From Trichostrongylus colubriformis (lineage: Eukaryota; Nematoda; Chromadorea; Rhabditida; Trichostrongylidae), in contig OZ022259.1 of the NCBI GenBank assembly GCA_963978905.1, positions 55,198,727 through 55,262,726 of the forward strand: a stretch of DNA of 64,000 nucleotides, given 5' to 3'. This document shows, one piece after another, positions 46,401 through 55,918 of this stretch. Within the stretch, counting starts at the first letter, position 1; each line of letters begins with the position of its first letter. The position numbers were made by a program, and so were the translations under genes. The notes under the pieces are model-generated. The model made no database searches. It saw nothing but the letters and a program-made list of their open reading frames with translations, and was not told the DNA's origin.

Positions 46401-49400
46401 AGGTAATGACGCTTACCAGTTGCCTGGTGCAAATACTGCGCGCATCACCCATGGGCACCAATAGGTCGATTGGGATTGCTCTTTTCGGGGAATATTACTC
46501 AACACCCACATTCATACTGAGACAAAACACTACTGCTTATCATCTTTGACATGGATTTTTTTTGGATTACCGCAACTGATGAAACAAATTTGCTCTTCCT
46601 GTTGCACTGAGCTTCTGAAACCTTCTGTGAGATGTGCCGCGCATTCTAGTTCCATTCAGAATCGTGGTTGCAGGTGAATGCGGTTTGACCTACACATTGA
46701 CTTGCGGGACGAGTCTGGTACCATTTTACCTACTCTGGAGGGATGGGAGGTTGGTTGGCCTGGGCGGGGCGGGCGTTGACACGGGAAAATTGATCCAATT
46801 TCCATGAATCTCCAACTCAGACTGCTATCAATTGCTATTTTCTCCGCTGTTTCTTGTCATACTCGGTGATGTGGTGCGAGCACGTCACAGATCACGAATA
46901 TAGCACGTAGAGCAGACGTCGGCGACTGTGTCGCAGAGCGTGATGGCATTGAGGTGGCAAGATTTTCTGATATCTGCAAAGCAAAATCTGAAAGGCATGA
47001 TTTGGACCCTGCAAATTTCCACAACCTATCACACTTTTTGAAGCTTTCAATGTGGAACCATGGTCCACTAACTAAAAGGCGATACGAGTTAAGCTCGTGC
47101 ATGATTGCTGAATTTAGTGGAGTGTACTTTTTATTTTTGATTCAAATTAATGTTATTCACTCTGAAATAAATCGATATGTCCGTTGTATTTTTATGCTGT
47201 TGACAGAGAATCCTTTCCAGTCACCCACTATGTATGCTGAACTAGTAGCACCTTGTATGATGTGGTTCGATTCCTTACACAATGCATCAAAACAAAAACA
47301 AAAATATTTTGTTTGCTGCGGCCGACGTTCAATTCATGTAGGATGCACGGTCATACGATGCTAGCAATCCGCAATCCATATGTGGTCAAGGGGGGCGAAG
47401 TTAAATTCATCAGACCATGAGTGTATCGAGGCATGGCAATATGTATTCACGCTTTGAAACTTTCTAGCGACTGGGTAGAAGGACGGAAATCATCACTAGA
47501 AAAAACGGGAGACAGTCCATTCACAGGAACTTATGATGCCTACAACATTGTAGACGGTATGATCACTGTGAGTTCCTTAAATGTAATCTCTCGAAGAAAC
47601 TATCTCAAAGAAAATGGTTTTCGCGTATGTAATGTTCACACTAGACTTCCATCTCCCTTTAGTTCACTAAGAAAAATCCAATCGAAGAAAAAAAGAAATC
47701 GAAAAAAACATCCATCTAGATCTTATTAACAAAGAGATAAGATAATAGCTGTGCCCTTTAACACAAGTGGAATGTCAGCTTGTTCCAGGGCATGTATCCA
47801 AAGAAATACCTTATATCTAACTTTTTGCAGGCAGATAATTCGAAGAGAAAATTTGTGATTGTATTATCTGACGGAGAAACTGCAAACTGTGTTGGTAGTA
47901 CTTACGCTAACACTGCGAACGCAGAAAAGGAATTTCCCATAGCGGATAAAGTGAGTTTATCTTTTTTGAGCCTGGGCTATCCCATTAGGCTGGAGAATTA
48001 GTTTCCACCTTTTTTCTCATTCATTTTAAGGCCTGTTTCTAATATGTGATACCGCCGATTTATCATTTTTTCACTCCATAATAATTTTGTGACAATATTT
48101 TGTGCGACTTGAGATGCAAGTGCAAAATGCAGTCTGGAATGCAAAATTCGGTAGGCACAATTTGGCAGTGCCGACACGTAGCTTTTCGCTGATGTCAAAA
48201 CGCTACCAGAGGTGCTCAGAAATTCTGCGCACGATATTGGGTAGTCTAAAAAGTTTTTTCGTATTTTCAAATACCGCTTTCTCCCTCAAAACTGCTTTCC
48301 ACAAAATTTCTTCTGTACATATATATGTAGTACAAGTTCACACGCATCTATAGGTATTGTCGTCTTCCATCTCTCGGATAACTCTTTTCGGCAAAATAAA
48401 AATATCAAAAGTCACTCCATTTTCAATTCCAATTTTTTTCTTTGGATGGCGTTAGACAGGAAAAGGAAAAGGTGATGATCCGATGGAGCAAGATCAGGGC
48501 TATAAGGCAGCAATTTTTATCCAAGCTCGAAAATTTTTTAAAAGAAAAAACTGAAAAATTTTTTTACCACTAGTGAAAAAATGACTCGCCCAAAAATTCT
48601 CGAGCTTGGATAAAAATTGCTGTCCCATCCACCTTATAGCCCTGATCTTGCTCCATCGGATTATCACCTTTTCCTTTCCCTGTCTAACGCCATTCAAAGA
48701 AAAATTTTTGTATTGAAAATGAGGTTGACCTTTGATATGTTTATTTTGCCGAAAAAGGTTATCCGGGAGATGGAAGACAATAATACATATAGATGCGTGT
48801 GGACTTGTACTACATGTGTATGTACAGAAGAGATTGCTGGAAAGCAGTTTGGAGGGAGAAAGCGGTATTTGAAAATACAAAAAAACTTTTTAGACTACCC
48901 AATATATATATTTTTTGACCTCGTTGTTAGTCTAGGAAGAGGAAATGCTGAAAGTGCAAATTTTTGTCTTCAGAGAGCTCCGTTTCTACCTCAAATATTG
49001 AACAAACAAAGTATTTAGAAGGAACTAACATATTGTGTAACAGAAAAAGTTCTATCGAATACACATCAAAACTCTGTCAAAAATGAAGAGAATGTTGTGA
49101 AGTTTAGGGAATAAAAATGACTCAAACTTGTTGCACAGCCCAATAGATGCGACAGTATCTATTAGGCTGTGCAGTAAGTTCGAGCTATTTTTTATGACAC
49201 CAGCTCAGGAGCTCGATGCAAAGCAAGGCTCCATCGTTAGAAATGTAAAATACTCGCCTTGTGGGATTGGAGATGGTCTGGTGCAACGCTAAATGCTAAA
49301 AAGGTCATAACAGTGACGAATACAGACTTGTAGGCTACCTTCTCCGAGAATGAAGGGAATCGACTGTGAAGACCATATAGACAAGAGTGAGTCGCCCCGG

Positions 49401-50088
49401 TGCGCGACAACGGGCAACCTCACACAGAAAAGGCTGCCACGGCTTTGTTTCATGGTCTCGAATGGGTGGCTTAGTATAAGATATGTTAATCACGAGCCTC
49501 GCTTTAACAAATTATCATTTGGTCTGTTGCTGGATATCCGAAGGAAGGAGGTTTCTTCAACAGGGATGAATACCTTCAAAGGAGACCCAAGGCGATGAGC
49601 GAAGTGGCATCACATACTTTCGAGAGGTAAAGGAAGGTTGTGAACAGTGACGAATACGTAGTTTGTCGCTTCTCCCACATGACTGAAGTAAGATGTGAAG
49701 TTTTTCCCGGGAAGCTAATAGCGGGGAGTCAGTCGCCAACCTAGTACATGGTAAAAGCTCTTCCGGGCTTAAATTGCTGTCGTGTAAGCACACAGAGTTG
49801 TTCGAACTTCTCTCGCGTCCACATCTAAGAGAAGAACTGTTTTTCCAGTGGAGAAATAACGGAATTAACATTATATACGTCGCGGTAGCTAGCAATGAAT
49901 ACTACCATAATATTAAGAAAATTGTTGGCTATGATGAAGAGAATATCGTCAGAGTACAAAATTACGATGTGAGACGAGTATTTTAACTTTCTTTGAAAAT
50001 GTCAACGTTATCAAACCTTTTTCAGAAGTTGACCAAAAAAGTTGTTGAAGATGTGATACATAAAATGTGTCATCCTAAATACGACTAA
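31329..50088 (+). CDS. Secreted VWA-domain protein, Cys-rich N-terminal half (multi-exon gene)
   Basis: My model has 14 exons: 31329-31413, 31932-32093, 34755-34918, 35428-35502, 35903-36068, 40193-40278, 40312-40450, 40505-40653, 44520-44588, 45160-45281, 47468-47567, 47831-47950, 49849-49968 and 50026-50088. All junctions are AG/GT and phases agree throughout, giving about 539 residues. The parts are a hydrophobic N-terminus (about 1-28), a Cys-containing region that may include a C-type-lectin-like fold (about 29-342) and a VWA domain (about 345-525) with the metal-site motifs DKSGT and LSDGE. Proteins pairing such domains are common among secreted nematode proteins linked to ligand binding or innate defence; the function here is inferred. 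Weak points are the donors at 34918 and 36068. A stronger donor at 36096 breaks the phase unless an extra exon exists in the 36.1-40.2 kb intron. Confidence 0.72.
31932..40653 (+). CDS. Exons 2-8: Cys-containing, possibly C-type-lectin-like region
   Basis: Seven exons encode about 314 residues. Exon 2 has FDCKKP, QSC and FDQYQEAC spaced like the start of a C-type-lectin-like fold. Exon 4 encodes FANGYVASRYDFYNYEEY and exon 5 VSRYRLFRTTVSRG with FDCND. Exons 6-7 carry GSCG, WAPSYPMNTC and LPVICTFGNPP, resembling a lectin-like C-terminus. Exon 8 adds NDICSQAAHFDEKEGRCVC, a spacer common before VWA or EGF-type modules. Exon 5 is open in two frames; I prefer VSRYRLF because it continues exon 4 in phase. 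I do not recognise a precise family for the middle part. MITEs, a Helitron-like copy and hairpins lie in the introns. Confidence 0.55.
32832..33263. mobile_element. MITE family Y, copy 2
   Basis: Inverted arms start CTCAAAGG and include ATGAGATTTTCTGTTAC, TTATGTTGTATTTGCC and CGCGAAAAAATGTGAAT, mirrored by the right arm with CAAATACAACATAAATATAT and GGGCGATTCCTTTGAG. A GC-rich centre holds two CGCCC-containing blocks. It lies in the intron between exons 2 and 3 of the VWA gene. Confidence 0.68.
34393..34608 (+). other. Unassigned 71-codon open frame in intron 2
   Basis: An ATG-initiated frame lies in the intron between exons 2 and 3. I recognise no domain, and it has no phase-compatible splice sites with its neighbours. 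Probably chance or a retained-intron reading. Confidence 0.15.
34946..35392. mobile_element. MITE family Y' element
   Basis: Inverted ends share GGGACCGTTCACG / GGGATCGTTCACG and a following ATTTT(G/C) stretch, with GTTTACTCATGATGTA mirrored by TACATCAGTAAAC. The centre is GC-rich. It begins about 30 nt after exon 3, inside the intron before exon 4. A single related end is near 62590 (ACCGTGAACGATTCCTTCAA). Confidence 0.55.
37183..38147. mobile_element. MITE family Y, copy 3, interrupted
   Basis: The left arm (37183-37324: CACCGTGCACGA, TTTCTCTGTTACTC, ATTGTATTTACTTAAT) and the rest of the element (37827-38147: AAGGGCTGCATGCAAAGTTT, to GTGCACGATTCCTTTGAATA) are separated by Helitron-like copy e. 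The left arm also has a short internal duplication of TATATTG-ATTTA. It lies in the intron between exons 5 and 6. Confidence 0.6.
37325..37826 (-). mobile_element. Helitron-like element, copy e, with an internal inverted 3' end
   Basis: The 5' end is the complement of CGGATTATATATAGTAGTGA, then a CAGA/CA tract (37755-37811) and the TTTGCTGCGACGTGCGATAT block, with at most one central unit. The 3' end is the complement of CAGTTGGGCTGGCGCACACT at 37325. A second, inverted copy of that end (AGTATGCGCCAGCCCAACTG) lies at 37540-37559, so 37325-37559 is a near-perfect inverted repeat with arms of about 75 bp around palindromic CGATATCGATCGA motifs. The element sits inside MITE Y copy 3. Confidence 0.6.
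38219..38304. repeat. Perfect 40-bp inverted repeat with 6-nt loop
   Basis: Positions 38219-38258 and 38265-38304 are exact reverse complements, with loop AGTGAA. The arms begin CGCCAATGGCACCACA. It lies in the long intron between exons 5 and 6 of the VWA gene, so the pre-mRNA could fold into a perfect hairpin. Perfect pairing argues for a very recent origin. Confidence 0.9.
38346..38640 (+). other. Possible extra exon or exon relic
   Basis: An open stretch with GSTNCVMFPSE and LLCCNQQMYPSSKMYLEYRAG faintly recalls the second half of a CUB-like domain. It lies where my gene model has a phase problem if the stronger donor at 36096 is used. I found no clean acceptor and donor of the right phase, so I left it out. 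Confidence 0.2.
38995..39158. mobile_element. Short MITE, possibly PIF/Harbinger-like
   Basis: A 164-bp element with inverted ends of about 40 bp (GGCCACCGTCAGACTTCGCG against GACCGCCGTCAGACTTCGCG). The flanks are CTA and TTA, close to the TWA duplication of PIF/Harbinger elements but not identical. It lies in the intron between exons 5 and 6. Confidence 0.55.
39456..39661. mobile_element. TA-flanked MITE
   Basis: A 206-bp inverted-repeat element with ends GAAGCAAG(A/T)AAAAACT, flanked by TA on both sides (39454-39455 and 39662-39663), as in Tc1/mariner insertions. The inner sequence also pairs (GTGCGGTCTGTCCTC with GAGAACAGACCGCTTC), so the whole unit can fold back. Intronic. Confidence 0.65.
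41244..42486 (-). mobile_element. mariner element
   Basis: A 1243-bp element with about 30-bp inverted repeats (TAGGTTGCCCCAAAAGTCTT and TAGGTTGTCCCAAAAGTCTT), flanked by the TA duplication at 41242-41243 and 42487-42488. Length and termini are those of a full mariner. It lies in the intron between exons 8 and 9 of the VWA gene, opposite to its direction of transcription. Confidence 0.88.
41480..42382 (-). pseudogene. mariner transposase, frameshifted
   Basis: The N-terminal part (from the ATG at 42380-42382) shows the helix-turn-helix region and the HTGRP linker. The catalytic triad is preserved in pieces: ATGDESW with the first Asp near 41880, LHDNARPY with the second near 41614, and SSDIAPFDYHL with the third near 41509. 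There are 34 residues between the second and third Asp, the D,D34D spacing of mariner. At least two frameshifts separate the three parts, so no full transposase can be made. Confidence 0.85.
42617..43445 (-). mobile_element. Helitron-like remnant i
   Basis: Degraded copy starting at a GGGCTCTGGCACAGTAGTGC hairpin-like 3' end and containing AGCGGCCGATAC, CTCTTATCGGCC and GTTATCAAGACCATTCACCC. It ends at TTCGATGCGACGCGAGCG, where the 5' microsatellite is lost. In the intron between exons 8 and 9. Confidence 0.45.
43446..44519. other. Intron sequence without recognised features
   Basis: The last part of intron 8 of the VWA gene. A 144-codon frame at 43630-44064 is open but does not resemble any family, and its composition does not suggest selection. 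Confidence 0.35.
44520..49968 (+). CDS. Exons 9-13: von Willebrand factor A domain
   Basis: The five exons encode a Rossmann-like VWA domain. Exon 9: first strand KSIIFIMDKSGT with the metal-binding DxSxT. Exon 10: helix 1 and VKAGVAIIS. Exon 11: PFTGTYDAYNI, supplying the metal-site Thr. Exon 12: RKFVIVLSDGET, with the third acidic motif. Exon 13: GINIIYVAVAS and ENIVRVQNYD. All metal-site positions are kept, so ligand binding that depends on a divalent ion is plausible. Exon phases are 0, 2, 0, 0 and 0. Introns contain Helitron-like remnant j (45829-46330) and a mariner-derived fold-back (48237-48902). Confidence 0.8.
45829..46330 (-). mobile_element. Helitron-like remnant j
   Basis: The 3' end GATATCGCACACTATCACGC, followed by AATGGTCGATACTG and AGCGGTAAACTACTG blocks, matches the distal third of copies b and c. 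Central repeats and 5' end are missing. In the intron between exons 10 and 11. A related 3' end (CAGTTGCCTGGTGCAAATAC) lies near 46427. Confidence 0.4.
46640..46810 (+). repeat. Dispersed repeat R1, copy 2
   Basis: Shares TTCTAGTTCCATTCAGAATC, ACATTGACTTGCGG and TGGTTGGCCTGGGCGGG with the reverse complement of 2080-2340 and with 53630-53705. Intronic in the VWA gene. Confidence 0.6.
48237..48902. mobile_element. Fold-back element made of two inverted mariner 3' halves
   Basis: Arms of about 300 bp (48237-48538 and 48600-48902) are inverted copies around a 60-bp spacer. Ends read TTGGGTAGTCTAAAAAGT and the flanks are TA on both sides (48235-48236, 48903-48904). The right arm encodes the mariner C-terminus on the plus strand, including SPDLAPSDYHLF near 48640, which holds the third catalytic Asp; the left arm is its mirror image. 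It lies in the intron between exons 12 and 13 of the VWA gene and would make a long double-stranded stem in the pre-mRNA. Confidence 0.82.
49095..49196. repeat. Imperfect hairpin of mariner-like ends
   Basis: TTGCACAGCCCAATAGAT and ATCTATTAGGCTGTGCAGTA face each other across the 8-nt loop GCGACAGT, with weaker pairing beyond (GACTCAAACTTG and AAGTTCGAGCTA). The motif resembles the terminal repeat of a mariner-like element, present here as two ends placed outer side to outer side. Confidence 0.6.
50026..50088 (+). CDS. Last exon and stop of the VWA gene
   Basis: After a TTTTTCAG acceptor the frame KLTKKVVEDVIHKMCHPKYD ends in TAA at 50086-50088. The peptide fits the last helix of a VWA domain followed by a short tail with one Cys. 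The intron before it is only 57 nt, typical of nematodes. Confidence 0.75.
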   Translation, partial: KLTKKVVEDVIHKMCHPKYD

Positions 50089-50092
50089 TAAA
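50087..50092 (+). terminator. Polyadenylation signal of the VWA gene
   Basis: AATAAA overlaps the TAA stop codon. The 3' UTR would therefore be very short, as is common in nematodes. Confidence 0.6.
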
Positions 50093-51199
50093 TCTGTTCC
50101 TACACTTTTCTTTCTCTCTTTTACGCATTGTTTGACAACTACACTTACTAGACGACACACTGTATTTTTCTATTTCGTACGAGCCATAAATGTCGTCTCC
50201 TTGAGGGTGTGCTACCTTGAAAATTCGCCATAAGTCAGCGTTTCTGGGCAACGTCGGGCATTTCTCTTCCGTTCGGAGAAGAAAATTCAATCGATGGGCG
50301 TTTGTAATGACCTATGGCTGAATTGTCAGTCGAGAGTTAGCAAGCACCATCAGGGAACTTCCAGATTCCTATCTCATATCTTTATCTTTCACTAGGAGAA
50401 GCCTAGTTCCGTATGCATACAAATTAATCATTTCCACTAGAGAAACCATTAGATGCTGACGCATGAATTGCGCATATGGTCTTCTGAATCATTATAAGCT
50501 GACGTTTCAGTGACAGGGAGTTATAAAGTCCCGTCCGACACGAAGCTTTGGCCCATAACTCAGCAACCTTGTAGTTTCTTACTATAAAGTTATTTGTTCT
50601 CCTCTTCGCTTGTTCATAGATACTTGATAGGTCAATCGATATGTGGGAAATGGAACGCCTAATGCCATAGAAATGCAAATGTTTATGGCTGAAGATTTGG
50701 CCTGCTCGACTATGTAGCTACCTCTTATTCAAAACATCCAGATGTAGTCGTTGTTAGGGGTTTACTTACAGGAATCTCATAAATCTCCCTGTAGCCTTGA
50801 TACAGGGAAGGAGACGGGGTAATGGTAGAATATTGAGAGTGATATTCATTAATAAGAGCTGATTAGGTGCGTTAGCTGTCACTGGTCATAAATCTTGTGT
50901 GGAGTGGCATGGCCACATGGAAGGAATCGCCCACGGAAATATGAGTCGCTCTCTTACTCATACATTTATGTTGTATTTGCGTACTACGTGCCATATGCAA
51001 AACACAAGAGTGATCAGAGCCAATAACAAGTGAGTATAGCGAAGCCTCCTGCACCCTTTACTACCACGCTACCACAGCACAGGCCTTCGATTCTCTGCAA
51101 ATCTGTGCTGTGGTAGCGCAGGCCTGTAGAGGATTGTAGGCATTTCACTCTTGTCTTGATATCAGTAGCAGCAAAAAGCAAACAACACGCTGCTTAGAC

Positions 51200-51520
51200 A
51201 TGCAAAGAGCGGTAGCCACCTTTATGATCAAAATAGGCAGTGCCGAAAGATCACTCACGAGATACCTCGGTCCAAGCACTCGTAAGTTACATGAAAGGCT
51301 ACAACGAAAGCAGCAACAAAATGCATCGATCCCCAATGTATTCATACTTAAAAAACGTCAGCTGTCACTTATAGAACTTTATGAAGTCATGGTGACTGTT
51401 CAGTCGCTGGTGGAGCACGATGTTTTTAGCGGGATCGTTGTGTATCGTTGGGAAAGGAATTCGATCCACGACGTGCGACGTTCGGCGCGATACGAGCAAG
51501 CTTGGAGTGCCGTGCTCTAG
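51200..51520 (+). CDS. Unknown 106-residue frame in the duplicated segment
   Basis: An ATG-initiated frame, basic and Gln-rich in the middle (ERLQRKQQQNAS), with a heptad-like stretch (IELYEVMVTVQSLVEH). I recognise no family. Its counterpart at 10770-11090 is broken, so if it was coding it survives only here. A gag-like protein of an LTR retroelement is one possibility, but no LTR or polymerase lies nearby. Confidence 0.3.
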   Translation: MQRAVATFMIKIGSAERSLTRYLGPSTRKLHERLQRKQQQNASIPNVFILKKRQLSLIELYEVMVTVQSLVEHDVFSGIVVYRWERNSIHDVRRSARYEQAWSAVL

Positions 51521-52125
51521 GTAGCTCCGTGTTCCAAGCCTAAAATAAACCACAGTGAGGTAGCTGCGTTGGAGCTCATTCATACTATACCACTCTACTG
51601 GATGAACAAATTGCAACTTTTCTACAACTGTTTTTTCAGTAACACCGTAAAGCTGGTTGTATTATTCTGGGTGGCCGATCGCATTGTACAGTAGCAGGAG
51701 TTTATATGGCTCCGTTATCAATACCAAAGAAATGTTCAGAAGTGGCTTGAAATCCAGTGATAATATCCAAGATCGTCAATCCATGTTTTCCTTGATCTCA
51801 CGATCTCGACCGATATCACCCACTGTTACGCTCATATTTTGATTGCTCACCGCGTATGGCCCCATTTCTTTTCTTTTTTCGGCACTTTTTGCTCTTGGTG
51901 ACAAAGCATGAAAGGAAAATTCCTCGTTCATTTTTCATATGCGATGTCCTCGATCTCCCTCAAAAACGGTGTTTCAATTGAATATGTCACAAACTAATCT
52001 TTCTCATTTACGAGTTACTGACGATGAGAAGTCGGTGTTTTCTTTGTCACATAATCCTTGGACTTTTTAATGAAAGAATGGCAAAATTGATCGGTCTGTA
52101 CAGCGCTTAGTACTGCCACGCAGGT

Positions 52126-52428
52126 GTGATATCTCAGTTAATAGAACTTGATGAACCAGGGTTTCTCACGTTTTTGAGAAAAATCGTGATCACAGAGTTA
52201 TGGATCGTGGCTGTAATGATCCACACACATCTCATCTGGGCATACTTCTCATTTATATCCATATTTACATTCCTATTAAGTGTAGCGAATAATTACGTGT
52301 GCGTAACATTTCCCTCCGTTTTCATTACTTCCATTTTTTGCTCTTTTATAGTATTCGCTTGTTTCTTATTATTGGTTCGTAAGGAAAATTTTTTGTTTCA
52401 CTGGGACAAAGACCTGGCCAAGCCGTGA
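52126..52428 (+). other. Hydrophobic 100-codon open frame
   Basis: Predicted by eye to have two to three membrane-spanning stretches (ending in SIFCSFIVFACFLLLV). The counterpart in the left arm is truncated by a Helitron-like element, so conservation cannot be judged. T-rich sequence easily gives such frames by chance. Confidence 0.2.
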
Positions 52429-53705
52429 CGCGACTGCACAGTCAGCAAAGAACGGGATGGAAACTCAGCAATTTCTTGCTGTGTTCTTCATCCTACTCTT
52501 TGCCTTTTCGTCTTCATCCCACTCTTTGCTAAATATCATTTCAATAAAATAGCAGAACGATCTGATGGCTACGTGCGGAGCACCGTCGATTTCATAAAGA
52601 AGAGAATTAAAGTCCATATCAAAGCTGATGACGGCAACTCCGAAAACTCTTTGTAATCATAAGATGCTATAGCCCATTGCTTTCTAAAAATAAATCTTCA
52701 AAAATTTATTAGCAAAAAATAAAGTTTGACCGCTTTTTATGGCGCACGTTGTATTCGCCACCCTGTAGTCGTACATACGTATACTGATCTCTCTATACAT
52801 ATTAGATTGCCAAATAATTTTTGCGATATTTTTACCGCAGTTTTCTGACAAACTTCCAGGAACCTATGTGACTGGGATCATTGAGAGGGCAGCCAGTACA
52901 GTTCACCAGTTTGCTTGGATTATTCAAATATCCACACCTGCGAATTGAAAAGGGTTTGACCAGTATTCATCTAATCTTTTGAAATAATGCTACAAATCTT
53001 CAAATGTTGTTTCTCAGAACGACATCTTCAGAGCATCTTATCTCATCGTCAATGAAACATACCTTATGAATGTCGAAACCATTTTACTTACAGCGGGGAG
53101 CGATACGGGACAAAAATTCAAGAATTTTGGGCGCGTTAGGAAGCACGCAGACACAACCTCTTAAATCTCGCAAATGCAGTGTTTGACGCGCAAGAGAAAC
53201 CGAGGCGGCGTCGCTGCAGCGATTATCGGCTCTGCTTCGCCGCTAGCCGACTTGACAATTCGTGCGCGTCCCCTTTGGGATTCTCGACGTTGTATCACCT
53301 CTTCTAAGCTCTTTTCACTACATCTCCTAGTTGAATCGTAATGTTTCCAGCAATCATCCCATAGGATACTATTGGGCTGATTTCGATGTTGAATTCCTAA
53401 AACGCCTTAACTACTTCCCCGAACTTACGCACTTCATGAAAGCAATGAGAAGAAGGAAGTTTTTTGAACGAACTATAGTTGCCCTTCTTTCGCTGCTTAA
53501 ATACAATACCCGCCGAAAAAACGCGGATACGCGTGGCTTCCTTTTTTTGCTATAACTCCGTTCTTTTTCACTCAAAGGATAAAGGATAAGGTTTCTGGCG
53601 TTAATGAAACCGTTCCTTGGATGCGCCCCACGTTCTAGTTCCAGTCAGAATCGTAGTGGCTGATGAACGTGATGTGGCCTATACAATGACTTGCGGTGGC
53701 CAATC

Positions 53706-55250
53706 CAGGGTCAAGCGTCCAGTTGAGGGAAATTTTCAAAAAATACGACCCCCCCCCAAAGAGGAGCCCCCAATACGACCCCCCTTTTACGTCTGCGATT
53801 GTTAGTTTTGAATTTGCTGCAATTTGTTGGAAATCAATAAAGGTTTTTTAAATGTTAACACAGTTTTTATCAAAAAACAGCATCGCATGGCGAAGAAAAC
53901 GCCCTCTCTCCTTCCCTCCCACCCCTTTTGTTTTATTGCTGGCGAACAAGCCTCCGGTATTCAATGGCAGACCGCAGCGGCAACAGCACCCAGTCCTCCG
54001 AACGGCTCATCCAAGTCGACATTGGCGTGCGAAGCGGTCGCGTTGGAGCGCGTTATCTTATTATCACCCCATACTAAATTCCGACATTATTAAAACACTT
54101 CAAACTTTACTTAGAGCCCATCTTTCAAGCAGCTGTGACCTGTTTTCCCAATAACTTCCTTAGACCTATCTATTGATTACTTGCTTTCCCTTATGGTTGC
54201 TTAGTTCTCGATATGGGTTTCCAGTTGAGGGTTAGTTGAGGGGAATTTCGGAGTGTTTCACTTCAAATGACCATAACTTCCTTCAAACTTAACTACATGA
54301 GTTCGCTTGGGTGAAGCAGAGTCTGCGAGGTTTTTGCTTTCGAATGACTACCTGAGCTATGCCATACCTCTGAAAGGAAGCAAGTTATTTTGAGGGAAGC
54401 CAGTTGAGGGCCAGTTGAGGGGAATTTCGGAGTGTTTTACTTCAAATGACCATAACTTCCTTCAAACTTAACTATATGAGTTCGTTTGGGTGAAGCAGAG
54501 TCTGCGAGGTTTTTGCTTTCGAATGACTACCTGAGCTATGCCACACCTCCGAAACGAAGCAAGAAAAATTCAGAAAAGCTAGTTGAGGGGACCTTTTTTT
54601 CGTCGAATTTGCGAGATCTTCCCACGAATCTTCCCAAAAATCGATTCATTGTTGCTGAAATTTTTCCAGTATGCATCCTTCGCTCTCGGAGGCCTAGTGG
54701 GAAGGCGAGAAGCGTCGGTCAGCTTCTCTGTGGGATGCGCCATGCATGAGGATTTCATCCACATTCTCAATATACAAACGTTTCTCCGGTCCGCATAGTG
54801 GCCGCTAACACTAGATTACGTACTTGCGATCGTAGTGAGATACGAAATAAGTCCATATCATCTAATTTTTCGTTTTCATCCCATTGTTTATGGAGTGTCC
54901 ATTCACGGTGGTACCCGTTTATAGATATCGCTTTCCACGGTTAATCGGTGAATTTCGGAGGTGTCTCTGTACGTGGTTTCGGTGTCAGCGGGCCAACAAA
55001 AGGGCTATTGGCGTTCACCGGTTTCGTTGCGGATCGCGCCATGCATAAGCTTCCATGATGATTAAGTTAATCTAGTTTGGGTTCGAACCCAATTAGTCAG
55101 TTTTATCATTTTTCCCTTACGCTTTAGACCCTCAGCCTGAGAAATTCTGTTCATCACTGCTAACCTCAACAATTACGACCCCCCCCCCCCTCCTAGCGGA
55201 CCAAATACGACCCCCCCTGTTGAGGATTCCTCAACGGAGGCTTGACCCTG
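53706..55250. mobile_element. hAT-type non-autonomous element, copy 2
   Basis: 1545 bp, same termini (CAGGGTCAAGC), flanked by the 8-bp direct repeat GGCCAATC at 53698-53705 and 55251-55258. Aligned by eye with 13288-14835 it differs at roughly ten positions, several being C-run lengths. The unoccupied site is seen in R1 copy 1 (complement of about 2241-2255). No transposase; mobilised in trans and recently. Confidence 0.92.
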
Positions 55251-55264
55251 GGCCAATCGATGTA

Positions 55265-55777
55265 CAGTAGCGCATAAAAGTCTTCGGCGAAATGGTCTTT
55301 CACTTGGGTTTTTCACTTGCAACTTTTTTGCAACTGCACCGATCTAAGAGGAATTTTAATATGTTGTACTTGGAGACACTGCATACTTAATATGTATACT
55401 ATTTTGGCGCTCTATGGTGTTGTAGGTTATGTGGTTATATGCAATTTTATGTTTTTGAAGTGCCATCCCTATGCCGTCCCGCTGTGCCGCTGTCATCAAA
55501 AGTCGTGGTCTTTCTACAATATATTAATGCTCTCTGAGGCTTGCTCGTTTTGTTTTTATAAAAAAAGCCGTTTTTCTTGACCAAGCCTTGTACTTTTTTG
55601 GGTGGTCTTGTAGTGAATTCTTGTAAAAAACCATGTAAAGTGTCAAGCGGCACTCAAGTAGAAGGAAATGTTGGCAATAGGTTCAGGCACCACATATTGA
55701 AATTTTGTCAAATTTGGTCATGTAGAAAAAAAAGTTATGACAAAAAAGTTTTGGCCGAAGACTTTTTAGCGCTACTG
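55265..55777. mobile_element. Tc1/mariner-type MITE
   Basis: 513 bp with inverted ends CAGTAGCGCATAAAAGTCTT and CAGTAGCGCTAAAAAGTCTT, flanked by TA at 55263-55264 and 55778-55779. Interior frames at 55317-55580 and 55577-55918 are unrecognised. It begins 6 nt after the target duplication of hAT copy 2. Confidence 0.8.
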
Positions 55778-55918
55778 TATATACGGAATAGAATGAGCCG
55801 TGATTGCGGGTTCCGTGATTTGCTAAAATCCAACTTTCTTTTCGGTAGCTCCGGAAGATACGCAGAGCAGTTGATTTTTAGTAGTACTGAAACGCTAAAC
55901 GAACACATACGCAAATAG

